In this document: piece after piece, positions 49,016-59,058 of the stretch
Layout of the letters: every line of letters begins with the position of its first letter
Numbering within the stretch: position 1 is the stretch's first letter
NCBI GenBank assembly: GCA_003263775.1
Contig: JYJJ01000057.1
Location: forward strand, 1-64,000
Length of the DNA: 64,000 nt
DNA from: Vibrio maritimus
GTDB lineage: Bacteria; Pseudomonadota; Gammaproteobacteria; Enterobacterales; Vibrionaceae
Direction of reading: 5' to 3'
The notes under the pieces: model-generated
What the model saw: only the letters and a program-made list of their open reading frames with translations
Told to the model about the DNA's origin: nothing
Database searches by the model: none
Program-made: the position numbers and the translations under genes

Positions 49016-49528
49016 CTACGACTCTAGAATCACACGAGTATCTTCACTCAACGCTTCAAGTTCACTCGCCACGTCTTCTATTTGCATCGCAGGTGGGATC
49101 TTCAATGCCATGTTGGCGGTAAATAGCTAGAGCCGATACCGCGCCGCCAGCGAGAAACACGCGGTGACAATCCATATCTAAAATACGAATATTTTGTCCA
49201 TCTAAGAATTGAGTGATTTCATTGACGATACCTGCTCTGTCATTGGCGTCGAGTCTTAACTGGAAAACCGTCTCTTGCTCATGACGATGCGGATCCGTAT
49301 CTGAAATCTGGACGAGCAAACCTTGTTGATTGTTGAAGGCATCTTTGACAACTTGCGCATTGTCGCTCGGAAGCTCGACTTTAATGACAGCGGCAACGTT
49401 GTCTTCAATAAAGTTCACTTTACTCACCAGCCATTTCCCCCGTTTTCGTGGGTCACTGATGCGAGGTTTTTAATGGTGGCTGGGGTCGCTTGGCCAACAA
49501 AGTTGACGATAAAGGTACTACTGCTCAT
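49016..49528 (-). CDS. GcvR-like ACT-domain regulatory protein (two breaks)
   Basis: Begins SSSTFIVNFVGQATPATIKN and continues KWLVSKVNFIEDNVAAVIKV after one restored base near 49436, then the second ACT domain FQLRLDANDRAGIVNEITQFL. A second break near 49124 leads to FTANMALKIPPAMQIEDVA and ends ILES; this one needs two added bases or one removed. The product is about 170 aa with two ACT domains, like glycine-cleavage repressor homologues. It probably senses glycine or another amino acid (inference). It is divergent from the aldehyde dehydrogenase gene. Confidence 0.78.
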
Positions 49529-49762
49529 ACATTTCCCTCCACAGGTACAAAACCAATAACTAATTGATTAGTTGATCCAAGTTTAGATCTAAAACGCTCA
49601 CCTCGCATGATTGACCTCAAGGTTCACACCAAAAACCGCCATGAGTTAAGGGAAGTGTAATTAACTCCACAAAATTCATGGTTTTTACAGCGCTGACAAT
49701 GAGTTATTTAGCAGAACGTTTCCGAAATAACGTCAATTGACAGATCTCTGACATTTATTAAC

Positions 49763-49778
49763 TAGACCGACCGGTTTG
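49763..49778 (+). promoter_or_regulatory. operator A of the sulfatase/aldehyde regulon
   Basis: TAGACCGACCGGTTTG contains the core ACCGACCGGT (49766-49775), 40 bases before the aldehyde dehydrogenase start, downstream of a TTGACA hexamer at 49737. TAGACC-N4-GGTCTA is the NemR-type TetR box (from memory); the left arm is perfect here. Related motifs stand at 55147, 56999 and 59677. Confidence 0.6.
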
Positions 49779-49817
49779 TTTTGTTTAGTGTGTAATCACT
49801 TTCTGAGGAGAACTGAC

Positions 49818-51230
49818 ATGAAAACCCTATCGAATGAACAACTCGTCGCGATTCATGCAAGGCTGAAAACGCACTATCAATACACTCCAATGCCGAGTCT
49901 TGATGAGCGCGTATTGAAACTAAAAGCTCTGAAGCGCGCTCTACAAAGCTTCAGCCAAAAGCTCTGCTTATCACTCGACAAAGACTATGGAAAGCGAAGT
50001 CATCAAGACACATTGGTGGCAGATGTTTTGCCGTGTATTGGCAACATTGATCATACTTTGTCGCAATTAGAAAGTTGGATGGCGCCATGTAAACGCAACC
50101 CGCCCCTGCTTTCGAGCTCAACGGTGGAAGTGGTGTATCAACCTAAAGGTGTGGTCGGCATTGTGACGCCATGGAATTTCCCGGTGATGCTATCGATTGG
50201 TCCTCTTATCTCAGCCATTGCCGCTGGCAACTTAGCAATGATTAAGCTAAGTGAGTTTACGCCACACACTAACCAAACCATTACCAAGATGTTGGCGAGC
50301 TGTTTTAGCGAAAACGAAGTGGTGGTTATCGAAGGTGAGGCGGATGTCGCAGCGCTGTTTACCAGTCTTCCTTTTGACCACTTGCTCTTTACTGGCTCAA
50401 CGAGTGTTGGTCGCCTAGTGATGAAATCTGCCGCCGAAAACCTTACTCCGCTCACGCTCGAACTTGGTGGTAAATCGCCAGTCATCGTCGCTGATGATGT
50501 TGATATAGAAATGGCGGTTGAGCGAATCATTTACGGCAAAAGTCTCAACAACGGACAAGTTTGTGTGGCACCAGACTATGTGCTGCTTCCAGAAGGCAAA
50601 GAGCAGGCATTTATCGACGCTTACTGCTCGCATTATCAAAGGCTCTATACCCATGGTGTCGATTCCGACAACCTAACAGGGCTCATTAATAAACGACAGT
50701 TTGAACGTATTCAGACATTACTTGAGCACGAAGTCGCGGTGGGCCGTAAGGTCATTGCGTGCCATGGCAACGCGATAACAAAAGATAAGCAGGCGATGGT
50801 GACTCACCTTATTTTGAATCCTAAGGAAGATTCTCCTGTGATGAGTGAAGAGATTTTCGGCCCTTTGCTGCCGATTATGACTTATTCAAACGTTGAGCAA
50901 GCCATCGCTTTCATTACGGCAAGACCAAGACCTTTAGCGCTGTATCTCATGTCTGAAAACGAGGCACTACAACATCAGGTTGCTGCCCAAGTGCACTCTG
51001 GCGGAATGTGTATCAACGATTGTGTCTTCCACTTGGCCGTCGATGATGCTCCGTTTGGTGGGATTGGTGAGTCCGGAAAAGGTGCCTACCACGGTAAAGA
51101 AGGTTTCCTTACCTTTTCTCATGCAAAGACTGTGATGAAAACCGACGCTAAAGCTCACAACGTTAGTCAGCTGATTGGCCCAGAAGACAATGAATTCAAA
51201 CGTGCAGTGCTTGCTTCACTGTGCGCCTAA
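49818..51230 (+). CDS. aldehyde dehydrogenase, coniferyl aldehyde dehydrogenase type
   Basis: A 470-residue NAD(P)-dependent aldehyde dehydrogenase. Catalytic features are LELGGKSPVIVADD (Glu), NNGQVCVAPDYVLLP (Cys nucleophile) and EEIFGPLLPI. The N-terminal helix KLKALKRALQSFSQKLCLSL, GVVGIVTPWNFPVML and late FGGIGESGKGAYHGKEGF place it in the coniferyl/fatty aldehyde group (CalB-like). The ATG at 49818 has a strong GAGGAGA site. It is the first gene of the regulon and is followed 22 bases later by an alcohol dehydrogenase, implying stepwise oxidation of an alcohol through its aldehyde to the acid. Confidence 0.9.
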   Translation: MKTLSNEQLVAIHARLKTHYQYTPMPSLDERVLKLKALKRALQSFSQKLCLSLDKDYGKRSHQDTLVADVLPCIGNIDHTLSQLESWMAPCKRNPPLLSSSTVEVVYQPKGVVGIVTPWNFPVMLSIGPLISAIAAGNLAMIKLSEFTPHTNQTITKMLASCFSENEVVVIEGEADVAALFTSLPFDHLLFTGSTSVGRLVMKSAAENLTPLTLELGGKSPVIVADDVDIEMAVERIIYGKSLNNGQVCVAPDYVLLPEGKEQAFIDAYCSHYQRLYTHGVDSDNLTGLINKRQFERIQTLLEHEVAVGRKVIACHGNAITKDKQAMVTHLILNPKEDSPVMSEEIFGPLLPIMTYSNVEQAIAFITARPRPLALYLMSENEALQHQVAAQVHSGGMCINDCVFHLAVDDAPFGGIGESGKGAYHGKEGFLTFSHAKTVMKTDAKAHNVSQLIGPEDNEFKRAVLASLCA

Positions 51231-51252
51231 TTAATCGTTTGGAGATGAAATT

Positions 51253-52430
51253 ATGAGCAATAACTTTATGTTTAATATGCGAACTGTGATCTTGTCTGGT
51301 GAAGACTCAATCAATGACATTCCAGCTCAGCTAGCAGCGCGTGGTGCCCATCGAGTGCTGCTATTGAGTGATATTGGATTAGAGAGTGTTGGTCTAGTGA
51401 ATAAGCTGATTGGCGTTTTCGAAAACAACATGCAAGTAGAGTTAGTCGGTGTCTATACCGACATTAAGGCTGACGCGAGCTGTGATGATATAAACAACGC
51501 TGTTCAGTATGCCAACAAAGTGAAAGCGGACAGTATTGTGGCGCTGGGAGGTGGCAGCGTGATTGATGCTTCTAAAGGCATTAAGTACTCGCTTGAGCAC
51601 AAACTGGATGACATTCGTGAAGCTATCCGTGGTGGAGGACGTATTGATGTTGGATCGCATGTGAAGCCCTTCACCATTCCACATATCGGGGTACCAACTA
51701 CAGCGGGAACCGGTGCTGAAGCGTCACCTATTGCCGTGTTTTTCAATGACGTTGAGCAGGTCAAGGCGAGCTTAGTCGTGTCTGGACTCGAATGCGATCT
51801 TGCGGTCTTAGACCCAAAACTTACTCTTGGTTTGCCTGTCCCGTTAACGGTTTCAACAGCGATGGATGCTTTGACACACGCCATTGAAGCAGCTTCATCT
51901 CCTATGAGTAATGCGTTTACCGATGCGTATGCAATACAAGCGAGTCGCCTGATATTAGATAACCTGCCAAAAGTGGTTGCGAATCCAAATAATATCAAGG
52001 CGAGAACGGAGCTACTTCAAGCAAGTACTATGGCAATTTCGGCGTTTTACTCCTCATTAGGTGGCATCCCTATTCACAACTGTGCACACGCGTTTGGTGC
52101 GATCGCCCACATTCCTCATGGTGATGCGAACAGCGTGCTGCTGCCAGTGGTGATTGAGCTCTGCCGGAATTCTATCTGCCAAGTATTGATAAGCTCGCTA
52201 GTATTTTTGAGCTGTCTCATACGCTTACTGCAGAGGAAAAGCATCGTGAAATTGTATTGTCATTACGTGCTTTCCAAGAACAAGTGAAGGCCCATCAAAC
52301 CTTTAGTAACTGGAGCTTGAATACAGATACGCAATCCGAAATTGCGCAAGGTATCGAGAAAGATATGAGCTTCCAGTTCTATGCGATTCCAAAGCACAAG
52401 ATTGAGCAAATCTTGGCGGCAACCTGTTAA
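51253..52430 (+). CDS. iron-containing alcohol dehydrogenase (one frameshift)
   Basis: A group III alcohol dehydrogenase. The NAD-binding segment is DSIVALGGGSVIDASKGI, with VPTTAGTGAEASPIAVF, and metal ligands are in AMDALTHAIEA and AHAFGAIAHIPHGDANS. One missing base near 52157 breaks it; repaired it reads VIEALPEFYLPSIDKLA and ends at 52430 (392 aa). It makes or consumes the aldehyde used by the upstream dehydrogenase. Confidence 0.9.
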
Positions 52431-52523
52431 CCCAAACTCAACACAGTACCAAGGATGGTTCTCTTACTTATGCCCTATAGCTGTGTCCCTATAATCATGG
52501 GTTACACACCTTGGAGAACAACT

Positions 52524-52927
52524 ATGTTTTTTACTAAATACGTCGAAAAAATGCTGCTTATTACAGGCATCGGCACGTCTGCAGCGTTAGCTTATGCCTT
52601 CTTCCCTCAATGGGCTGTCAACAACATTGGCCAATTGCCTTACCTAGAGCAAGATTTCGTTTTCTATCAGCACTGGGGAATTATGGTAGGCATGATGGGC
52701 GTCATGATGATCGGCGCTGCTTCAAGCCCCAATGGCGCCAAAGTATTATGCTCTACTCAGCGGTTGAGAAGGGGTTTATGGTGCTGCTGCTTGTTACCAA
52801 TCTTGGCAATCCATATATCAATGGATTTGTTTTAGCGGGTGTCATGGATACCGTCGTCGTGCTTTGGACTTTGGGTTACTGGTGGGAGCAAAAAAAGGTG
52901 AATGACGCCTCGATGGCGATTCGCTAG
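52524..52927 (+). CDS. small membrane protein of the sulfatase cluster (one frameshift)
   Basis: After one restored base near 52732 the frame gives 134 residues with about four helices (MLLITGIGTSAALAYAFFP, WGIMVGMMGVMMIGAA, GFMVLLLVTNLG, VMDTVVVLWTLGYWW). I do not recognise a named family; similar small proteins sit beside dehydrogenases or sulfatases. TGGAGAAC precedes the ATG. It ends 9 bases before the Sel1 gene. Confidence 0.65.
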
Positions 52928-52936
52928 GAGACGGAG

Positions 52937-53359
52937 ATGGACAACGTAAATCGTTACGCAATGCTCAGTGTCTTTGCGCTATTGGTTGTAGGCATGACAT
53001 TTCTTGGACATGCACAAGAAGACGCACAACCCATCGATGTCGGCCTTGGAGCTACGTTTCAAAGTGGGTATCAAGGTGATGCACAAGCTCAGTATCAAAT
53101 TGGTATGCACTACCTAAATGGTGTTGATAGCGGCAATGCATACCTAGAACAAAACAGTGAACAAGCGAGAGATTGGTTGTCTCTGTCTGCCCACAATGGA
53201 TACGCAGAAGCGCAACTTCAACTCGGCCTGCTCTACGCCTCAGGTACGGGAGGCGAAAAAGACCCATCAACCGCAGTCAGTTGGATTGGTAAGGCTGCAG
53301 ATCAAAATCATCCACAAGCGCTGGACTTGCTTCACTGGATGTCTCAAAGCGCTCATTAA
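52937..53359 (+). CDS. exported Sel1-like repeat protein
   Basis: A 140-residue protein with a signal peptide (SVFALLVVGMTFLGHAQ) and three Sel1-type repeats (GDAQAQYQIGMHYLNG, NGYAEAQLQLGLLYASGTGG, ADQNHPQALDLLHWM). Such repeats bind proteins. It lies between the membrane protein and the sulfatase with 27 bases to the latter. Confidence 0.85.
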   Translation: MDNVNRYAMLSVFALLVVGMTFLGHAQEDAQPIDVGLGATFQSGYQGDAQAQYQIGMHYLNGVDSGNAYLEQNSEQARDWLSLSAHNGYAEAQLQLGLLYASGTGGEKDPSTAVSWIGKAADQNHPQALDLLHWMSQSAH

Positions 53360-53386
53360 TCGAGAGCCTCTCAAAAAGGTAATTCA

Positions 53387-55128
53387 ATGAACACTAATAA
53401 AACTTTATTGTGTACTGCCGTCGCTGCGGCGATTTCTCCGGCTGTATGTGCTTCTAAAGAACAGCCAAACATTCTACTGATTGTCGGTGACGATGTAGGC
53501 TTTGCTGATACTGAGCCTTATGGCTCTGAAGTTGATACCCCGAACTTGGTTGAACTGGCGGAAGAAGGCGTCAAGTTTACTAACTTTCACGCTTCGCCAA
53601 CGTCTTCCGTGACACGTTCTATGATGCTCACTGGTGCGAACAGCCACGAAGTGGGACTTGGTACGTTTGACTATGCAGTGTATCCGCCTGCAATAGGTAA
53701 GCCTGGTTATGAAGGTTATTTGACTCACAAAGGAGTCACCGTTGCGACGCTACTGCGGGACAATGGTTACCATACTTATCTCTCAGGCAAATGGCATCTG
53801 GGTCATGATGATGGCTATTTGCCCGATGACCGAGGGTTTGAAGACAGTTACGGTATCTTGCTGGTGGCTCAAATCACTTTAACCGCAATATGATGTTTCC
53901 AGCCAAAAATGAAGCTACAGCGTTGGCGATTCAAGAAGGAAAAATGCCAGGTATCGAGCCAGAGCCTATCTATGAAAACGGGCAACGAGTTAAAGATAAG
54001 TATCCGGGAGAATACTCTGACCAGGGATATACAGAAGAGCTGATCAGTATGATCGATAGCAACAAAGACTCAGGAAAGCCATTCTTTGCTTACCTTCCAT
54101 TCACCGCGATTCATCTTCCATTACAAGCTCCAAAATCGTCTTTCGAGGACAAGGTGGACTACTACGTAGAGAATGGTTGGGATGTGGTAAGAGAAGACAG
54201 ATTTGAACGCATGAAAGATATGGGCGTGATCCCTGAAGAGGCACAAATATCACCTCGTAATAGTTTGAGTCGTCCATGGGATAAGCTGACCAAAGACGAA
54301 AAAGCGTGGTACGGCAAGAAAATGGCCGTTGCTATGGGGATGATGGAGCTCCAAGACCAACAAATTGGTCAGGTTACCAATTACTTGAAAAAGATTGGCG
54401 AGTACGACAACACCTACATTATCTATCTGGCCGATAATGGCCCAGAGGCAACGGATATTACTGGTAAAAACGTGAGTGAGTTGATTCGAACATGGACTCA
54501 ACATCATTTCGACAACAGTACTGAAAATCTCGGTAATGCTGACTCTAGCGTATCTCTTGGACCAGAATGGGCAAGTGCATCAACCGGAGGGCTTTCATGG
54601 TTTAAGGCCTATACCGCTGAAGGAGGTATACGCGTCCCACTTATCATCAAGCCAGCTAAGGATGTATTGGATAGCCAAGGCGCTTTGGAGTCAGGTACAT
54701 CAACCAACGAACTTGCTCAGGTGAAGGATCTGGCTGCGACGATCCTTGATGTTGCCAACGTACCTCATCCTGGTACTGAGTATCAGGGCAGAGAGGTGGC
54801 TCCGATGAGTGGTAAAAGCTTGATTCCGTATTTCACGGGCCAAAGCGAGACCATCCATTCGAAGGGCAACCCGATTCCATTCGAACTATTCGGTAGTGGT
54901 ATTTTGCTTCAAGGTGATTACAAAATCATTCGTATCTCTGTCGGTATGGGAGGAGATAACCAATGGCATATGTACAACACCAAGTTAGATCCTGCAGAGA
55001 CCAATGACGTGAAATCTCAGTATCCAGAACTATTTAAGCAGATGCTGTCCTCATACAAAGCGTATGAAAAAGAGATGAATATTGTTCCGGTTGATGAACA
55101 GTGGAATCCATTTGAAAACGTGAAATAA
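53387..55128 (+). CDS. Ser-type sulfatase (S1 family) (one frameshift)
   Basis: An exported sulfatase (signal residues 1-22, AAISPAVCAS) of the alkaline-phosphatase fold. Metal ligands are in ILLIVGDDVGFAD and YLADNGPEATD. The formylglycine site reads SPTSSVTRSMMLTG, so the residue to be oxidised is Ser73, and the usual Pro of CxPxR is Val. One missing base near 53856 is repaired to YGILAGGSNHFNRN; the total is 580 aa. Ser-type sites are only matured by anaerobic (radical SAM) enzymes, one of which is encoded next. Substrate is unknown. Confidence 0.88.
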
Positions 55129-55146
55129 AAATTTTTAAGCCGAACC

Positions 55147-55162
55147 CATACCGACCAGTAGG
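55147..55162 (+). promoter_or_regulatory. operator B of the sulfatase/aldehyde regulon
   Basis: CATACCGACCAGTAGG has the ACCGACC core and lies 73 bases before the maturase gene. It matches 14 of 16 positions of the palindrome-like CATACCGACCGGTATG form. Confidence 0.5.
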
Positions 55163-55234
55163 TCTGTAGGTTGGCACGGATGCTAACCTGAGAATAACAG
55201 GATGTCGATTCACTGTTTGCTCATAGGAAATTAT

Positions 55235-56489
55235 ATGACTGAATGTAAACCGGTATCGCTGTCTGTTTCTCAATTTCGAGGTAAAGCGCACAGCAAGTTT
55301 CAAGCGTTAGCCAAACCGATTGGGGCGGTCTGTAACATTAATTGCGACTACTGTTACTACCTCGATAAGCAACAATTGCTCGCCTATCCGAAAGGCGAGG
55401 TCTATCAAATGACAGATGAAATGTTGGACCGATACATCAAGCAATATATCCAAGGACAAAATACCGAAGAAATCGTTTTTTCTTGGCATGGCGGTGAGCA
55501 ACTCTGTTGGGGATAAGCTATTTTGAAAAGGTGGTGGTTCTTCAGAAAAAGTATACGCCCGAGGGGGTTAGGATCGTCAATGATATTCAAACGAACGGTG
55601 TCCTTGTCGATGAACGCTGGTGCCAGTTTTTCAAACAACATGGCTTTTTTGTCGGCTTGAGCTTGGATGGTCCGGAGTTTGTGCATAACCACTACCGCAA
55701 GAAGCGCAGCGGACAGGGGACCTTTGACAAAGTGATGGCAGCCGTTGAAAAACTGCGTGCTTATGAAGTGCCGTTCGCGACGTTAACTTGCGTGAATAAC
55801 CTCAATGCTGAGCACCCTCTAGAGGTATATCGATTTCTTCGAGATGTGGTTAAGCCATCACAGATTCAATTCATTCCTGTCGTCGACCAGAGTGAGGAAC
55901 TTAGAGATACGAAGCATAAATGGCTTCGCAATTCAAAAGCGGCAATCATCCCAGTACCTTCTACAACGACGCGATGGAGTGTTGAACCTGAGCAATGGGG
56001 AAGGTTCCTAATCGAGGTGTTTGACGAGTGGCTACAACATGATTTTGGCCGCATTCATGTTCCATATTTTGAAAACTTTTTTGGGATCTGGATGGGAAGA
56101 GCAAGCACGATGTGCACCTTGAATGACATCTGCGGCAAGGGCATTGCCGTTGAGCAAAATGGGGATGTGTATGCATGTGATCATTATGTTCATCCTGATT
56201 ATAAAGTGGGGAATATTAGGGATAGGTCCTTAGCAGATATTGCTTTCTCTCAACAGCAAATGATATTTGGTTTTGCTAAGCAAAAAGCACTGCCTAAACA
56301 GTGTATCGAGTGTCAATTTCGCTTTGCTTGTCACGCGAATGCCCCAAAAACAGAATAAAAAGCGATCGTTACGGCAACCCTGGATTGAATTACCTATGTG
56401 AAGGGTGGCAACAAATATTTCATCATATCGACCCTATTATTAGGCATATACTTGCCCTTAATGGGCTTGAAGTTTCAGCCAGCCGCTAG
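55235..56489 (+). CDS. anaerobic sulfatase-maturating enzyme (radical SAM, SPASM) (two frameshifts)
   Basis: A radical SAM enzyme that oxidises the active-site Cys or Ser of sulfatases to formylglycine. The SAM cluster is CNINCDYC (Cys33, 37, 40), then FSWHGGEPTLLG after one restored base near 55500 and FFVGLSLDGPEFVHN. The SPASM domain has CTLNDICGKGIAVEQ with ACDHYVHPDYKVG and CIECQFRFACHGECPKNR. A second missing base near 56335 hides the last 50 residues (GNPGLNYLCEGW). Repaired length is 418 aa. It lies between the two sulfatase genes. Confidence 0.93.
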
Positions 56490-56501
56490 AGTGAGACTGT
56501 G

Positions 56502-56969
56502 ATGGAAAGTTACTTATTACTGGGCTTAGCGATGGCCTTGCTCAGTATTTGGAAAACGTATTCTGGGCCAGCTTTGGCGGCATTTGTTGGGTTTAGCTAT
56601 CCGGAAATGCTGCTGTTTAATGCACTTCCAGCATTAGTTGCAGGCTATTTTGGTTGGTTTGTTGGACGATACTCGTTGTTTTTGTACTCACGCAGAAACT
56701 TACGACCTTTTCGGCCTAGGCTTCGCCGTTTTGTTAAAGCCTGGAAGCGTTATGGCAACGTCACCATGGCGATTCTTGCCCCGGTTCTGGTTGGCATCCC
56801 CCTCTATACACTAATCGCCAAACGTCTGCGCCAATCACATGTCGCAACCTTTGTCCTGCTCGCTGTATCCATATTGTGGTGGAGTGGATTGAGCTACGGT
56901 TTGGTCAGTGTGTTTGAGCTTGGTGAGCGGCTAAACCTTCAAGGACTAGTCGACAATGTGAGTGTCTAA
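56502..56969 (+). CDS. small integral membrane protein
   Basis: A 155-residue protein with four helices (LLLGLAMALLSIWKTY, NALPALVAGYFGWFVG, VTMAILAPVLVGIPLYTLIA, VATFVLLAVSILWWSGLSYG) and a basic loop RRNLRPFRPRLRR. It resembles small multidrug-export/SNARE-associated-type membrane proteins only loosely. It starts 12 bases after the maturase and is probably co-transcribed. Confidence 0.65.
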   Translation: MESYLLLGLAMALLSIWKTYSGPALAAFVGFSYPEMLLFNALPALVAGYFGWFVGRYSLFLYSRRNLRPFRPRLRRFVKAWKRYGNVTMAILAPVLVGIPLYTLIAKRLRQSHVATFVLLAVSILWWSGLSYGLVSVFELGERLNLQGLVDNVSV

Positions 56970-56998
56970 TCGCTAGGCTTACCTCAACATAAACCTAT

Positions 56999-57014
56999 AT
57001 AACCGACTGGTGTG
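56999..57014 (+). promoter_or_regulatory. operator C of the sulfatase/aldehyde regulon
   Basis: The core ACCGACTGGT (57002-57011) followed by GTGT is nearly the same as operator A (ACCGACCGGT then TTGT). It lies 66 bases before the DUF4345 gene. Confidence 0.5.
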
Positions 57015-57077
57015 TATTTAGAAATTTGATTTTCTGGATACAGCTTCTAGTCTCTTTTTGAAAAGAGGAGGCGACAT

Positions 57078-57478
57078 ATGACGCAGGTTCAAAATTTTTG
57101 CTTCTCGCTGCGGCCGGGTTAACCCCAATTGCACTTTCTTACGGCTTAATGCCCAACCTTTCATTGCCATTTTTGTTCGATATTGATGCGAGTGCAATTA
57201 ATGTCAGTCATATATTTCGAGCTGTGATGGGATTGTATTTGGCTTTGGTTATCTATTGGCTAATGGGTGCGTTCGGATCTCAGTTGTTGGCTCAGTCTGC
57301 GCTGCAAAGTCTCGTTGTCTTCATGCTTGGGCTTGGCATTGGCAGAGTAGTCAGCATTGCTATCGATGGTATGCCGCATTGGCTACTAGTGGTGTATTTA
57401 TTATTGGAAATTGGCTTTGGTGCAGTAGGCCTAATTCTTCTTAGAAGTAGCAAACAGGAAACACAGTACGCAGGATGA
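57078..57478 (+). CDS. DUF4345 family membrane protein (one frameshift)
   Basis: Four-helix membrane protein with the DUF4345 look: ALSYGLMPNLSLPFLFDI, HIFRAVMGLYLALVIYWL and MPHWLLVVYLLLEIG. One T missing in the T run near 57099 breaks the start; the full frame begins MTQVQNFLLLAAAGLTPIA (133 aa). GAGGAGG precedes the ATG. Function is unknown; it is co-transcribed with the sulfatase. Confidence 0.75.
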
Positions 57479-57496
57479 ATGTATAAGGGAGGCAGG

Positions 57497-58999
57497 ATGC
57501 ATCGTCACATAATTAGATTTCTATTAGTTATATTTTTGGGGTTTACCACGCTAGCAAACGCAGAGGATAAGCCGCCAAATATTTTTGTTATTTTTACCGA
57601 TGACATTGGTATTTCAAATCTTAGTGCTTATCACCGTGGCGTGATGAGTAGTGAGACGCCAAATATTGATAGTATCGCTGAAAAGGGCATGCTACTTACC
57701 GATTATTATGCCCAGCCATCTTGTACTGCAGGGCGGTCGGCGTTCATTACTGGGCAGTTTCCAGTCAGAACGGGTATGCATACGGTCGGGTTGCCAGGAA
57801 GCCCGGTTGGACTTAATCCAGATACGCCGACATTACCGGAAATCCTAAAAACACTTGGCTACACGACGGGGCAATTTGGCAAAAACCACCTTGGCGATTT
57901 GGATGCCGTACTACCTACTATGAATGGTTTTGACGAGTATTGGGGATGGTTGTATCACCTAAACGCAATGGAATACACGGAAGACCCTGACTGGCCACAA
58001 GATGAGGCATTCCAGAAGTTTGCCCCTCGCAATGTGATTCACGCGAAGTCTGATGGAAAAGGTGGCCAAACCATAACCGATGATGGCCCATTGACAACAG
58101 ATCGAATGCGTACCTTAGATGATGAGGTGAACAAACACGCCATCAACTTTATTGAGCGGGCTGTTAAAGACGACAAACCGTTTTTTACCTGGTACTGCCC
58201 GTCAAGAGGTCACGTATGGACTCACTTATCACCAGAGTATGAAGCCATGTTGGGCCAAAACGGCTGGGGGCTTCAAGAAGTGGTGATGAAAGACCTCGAT
58301 GATCATGTTGGGGAAATGTTGGCCAAACTTGAAGAGCTAGGAGTTGCAGACAACACCATAGTGATCTTCACTGCGGACAATGGTCCAGAAATCATGACTT
58401 GGCCGGATGGCGGCATGACACCATTTCACGGTGAAAAAGGCTCAACCTGGGAAGGTGGGGTGAGAGCGCCATTGCTTGTCAGTTGGCCAGGAAAAATTCC
58501 AGCGGGCAAAGTTCACAACGGTATGTTCGACGGTATGGATTGGCTACCAACACTTGTTGAGGCTGCTGGTGGACCGAGCGATCTTAAAGAGCAGATGTTG
58601 ACGGGCTATGAAGGCTACAAAGCTCACTTAGACGGTTACAACCAAATGTCGATGCTAACAGAGCAAGGGCCTTCAAACCGTAAAGAGATCATTTACTACG
58701 AGCGCGATAGGTTGCAAGCGGTGCGAGTAGGTGACTGGAAGGCACATTTTGTGGTTCAAAACCATGGTTGGAGCGGTCCAAAAGAAGAGCTTAATGCGCC
58801 ATTGCTGTTCAATCTTCGCCGAGATCCTTACGAGCGAGCCGCCGAAGAATCCGGAATGTACATTAACTGGATGGGCAAAAAAATGTGGGCATTTGGACCC
58901 GCTCAAGCTGCGGTTAAACAGCACCTTGATACCTTCAAAGAGTGGCCGCCACTCACATTTGAGCCTGAGGTTGTCGATGCATCAGGTATAGGGCGTTAA
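57497..58999 (+). CDS. Cys-type arylsulfatase family protein (S1 family)
   Basis: A 500-residue exported sulfatase. Signal peptide residues 1-22 (FLLVIFLGFTTLANA). Metal ligands are IFVIFTDDIGISN and IFTADNGPEI. The formylglycine site is QPSCTAGRSAFITGQ (Cys76, C-T-A-G-R), the common Cys-type form with Ala in place of Pro. The FGKNHLGD and HGEKGSTWEGGVRAPLL segments are typical. An upstream in-frame ATG at 57479 is rejected because GGGAGGCAGG stands before 57497. A terminator follows. Confidence 0.93.
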   Translation: MHRHIIRFLLVIFLGFTTLANAEDKPPNIFVIFTDDIGISNLSAYHRGVMSSETPNIDSIAEKGMLLTDYYAQPSCTAGRSAFITGQFPVRTGMHTVGLPGSPVGLNPDTPTLPEILKTLGYTTGQFGKNHLGDLDAVLPTMNGFDEYWGWLYHLNAMEYTEDPDWPQDEAFQKFAPRNVIHAKSDGKGGQTITDDGPLTTDRMRTLDDEVNKHAINFIERAVKDDKPFFTWYCPSRGHVWTHLSPEYEAMLGQNGWGLQEVVMKDLDDHVGEMLAKLEELGVADNTIVIFTADNGPEIMTWPDGGMTPFHGEKGSTWEGGVRAPLLVSWPGKIPAGKVHNGMFDGMDWLPTLVEAAGGPSDLKEQMLTGYEGYKAHLDGYNQMSMLTEQGPSNRKEIIYYERDRLQAVRVGDWKAHFVVQNHGWSGPKEELNAPLLFNLRRDPYERAAEESGMYINWMGKKMWAFGPAQAAVKQHLDTFKEWPPLTFEPEVVDASGIGR

Positions 59000-59004
59000 A
59001 TGAA

Positions 59005-59034
59005 AAAGGGCTGAAAACAGCCCTTTCTTATTTT
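59005..59034. terminator. bidirectional terminator
   Basis: AAAGGGCTG and CAGCCCTTT arms with AAAA loop lie between the convergent sulfatase and TetR genes, with T-rich flanks on both strands. Confidence 0.82.
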
Positions 59035-59058
59035 AGATTTGATGATGATTAGGAAGGG

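Noticed and set aside
5219..57478. Interpretation of the many broken genes as a decaying genome or as programmed frameshifts.
   Set aside because: All but one break need the same kind of repair at short runs, across housekeeping genes such as dbpA, and no slippery-site/pseudoknot structure is shared.
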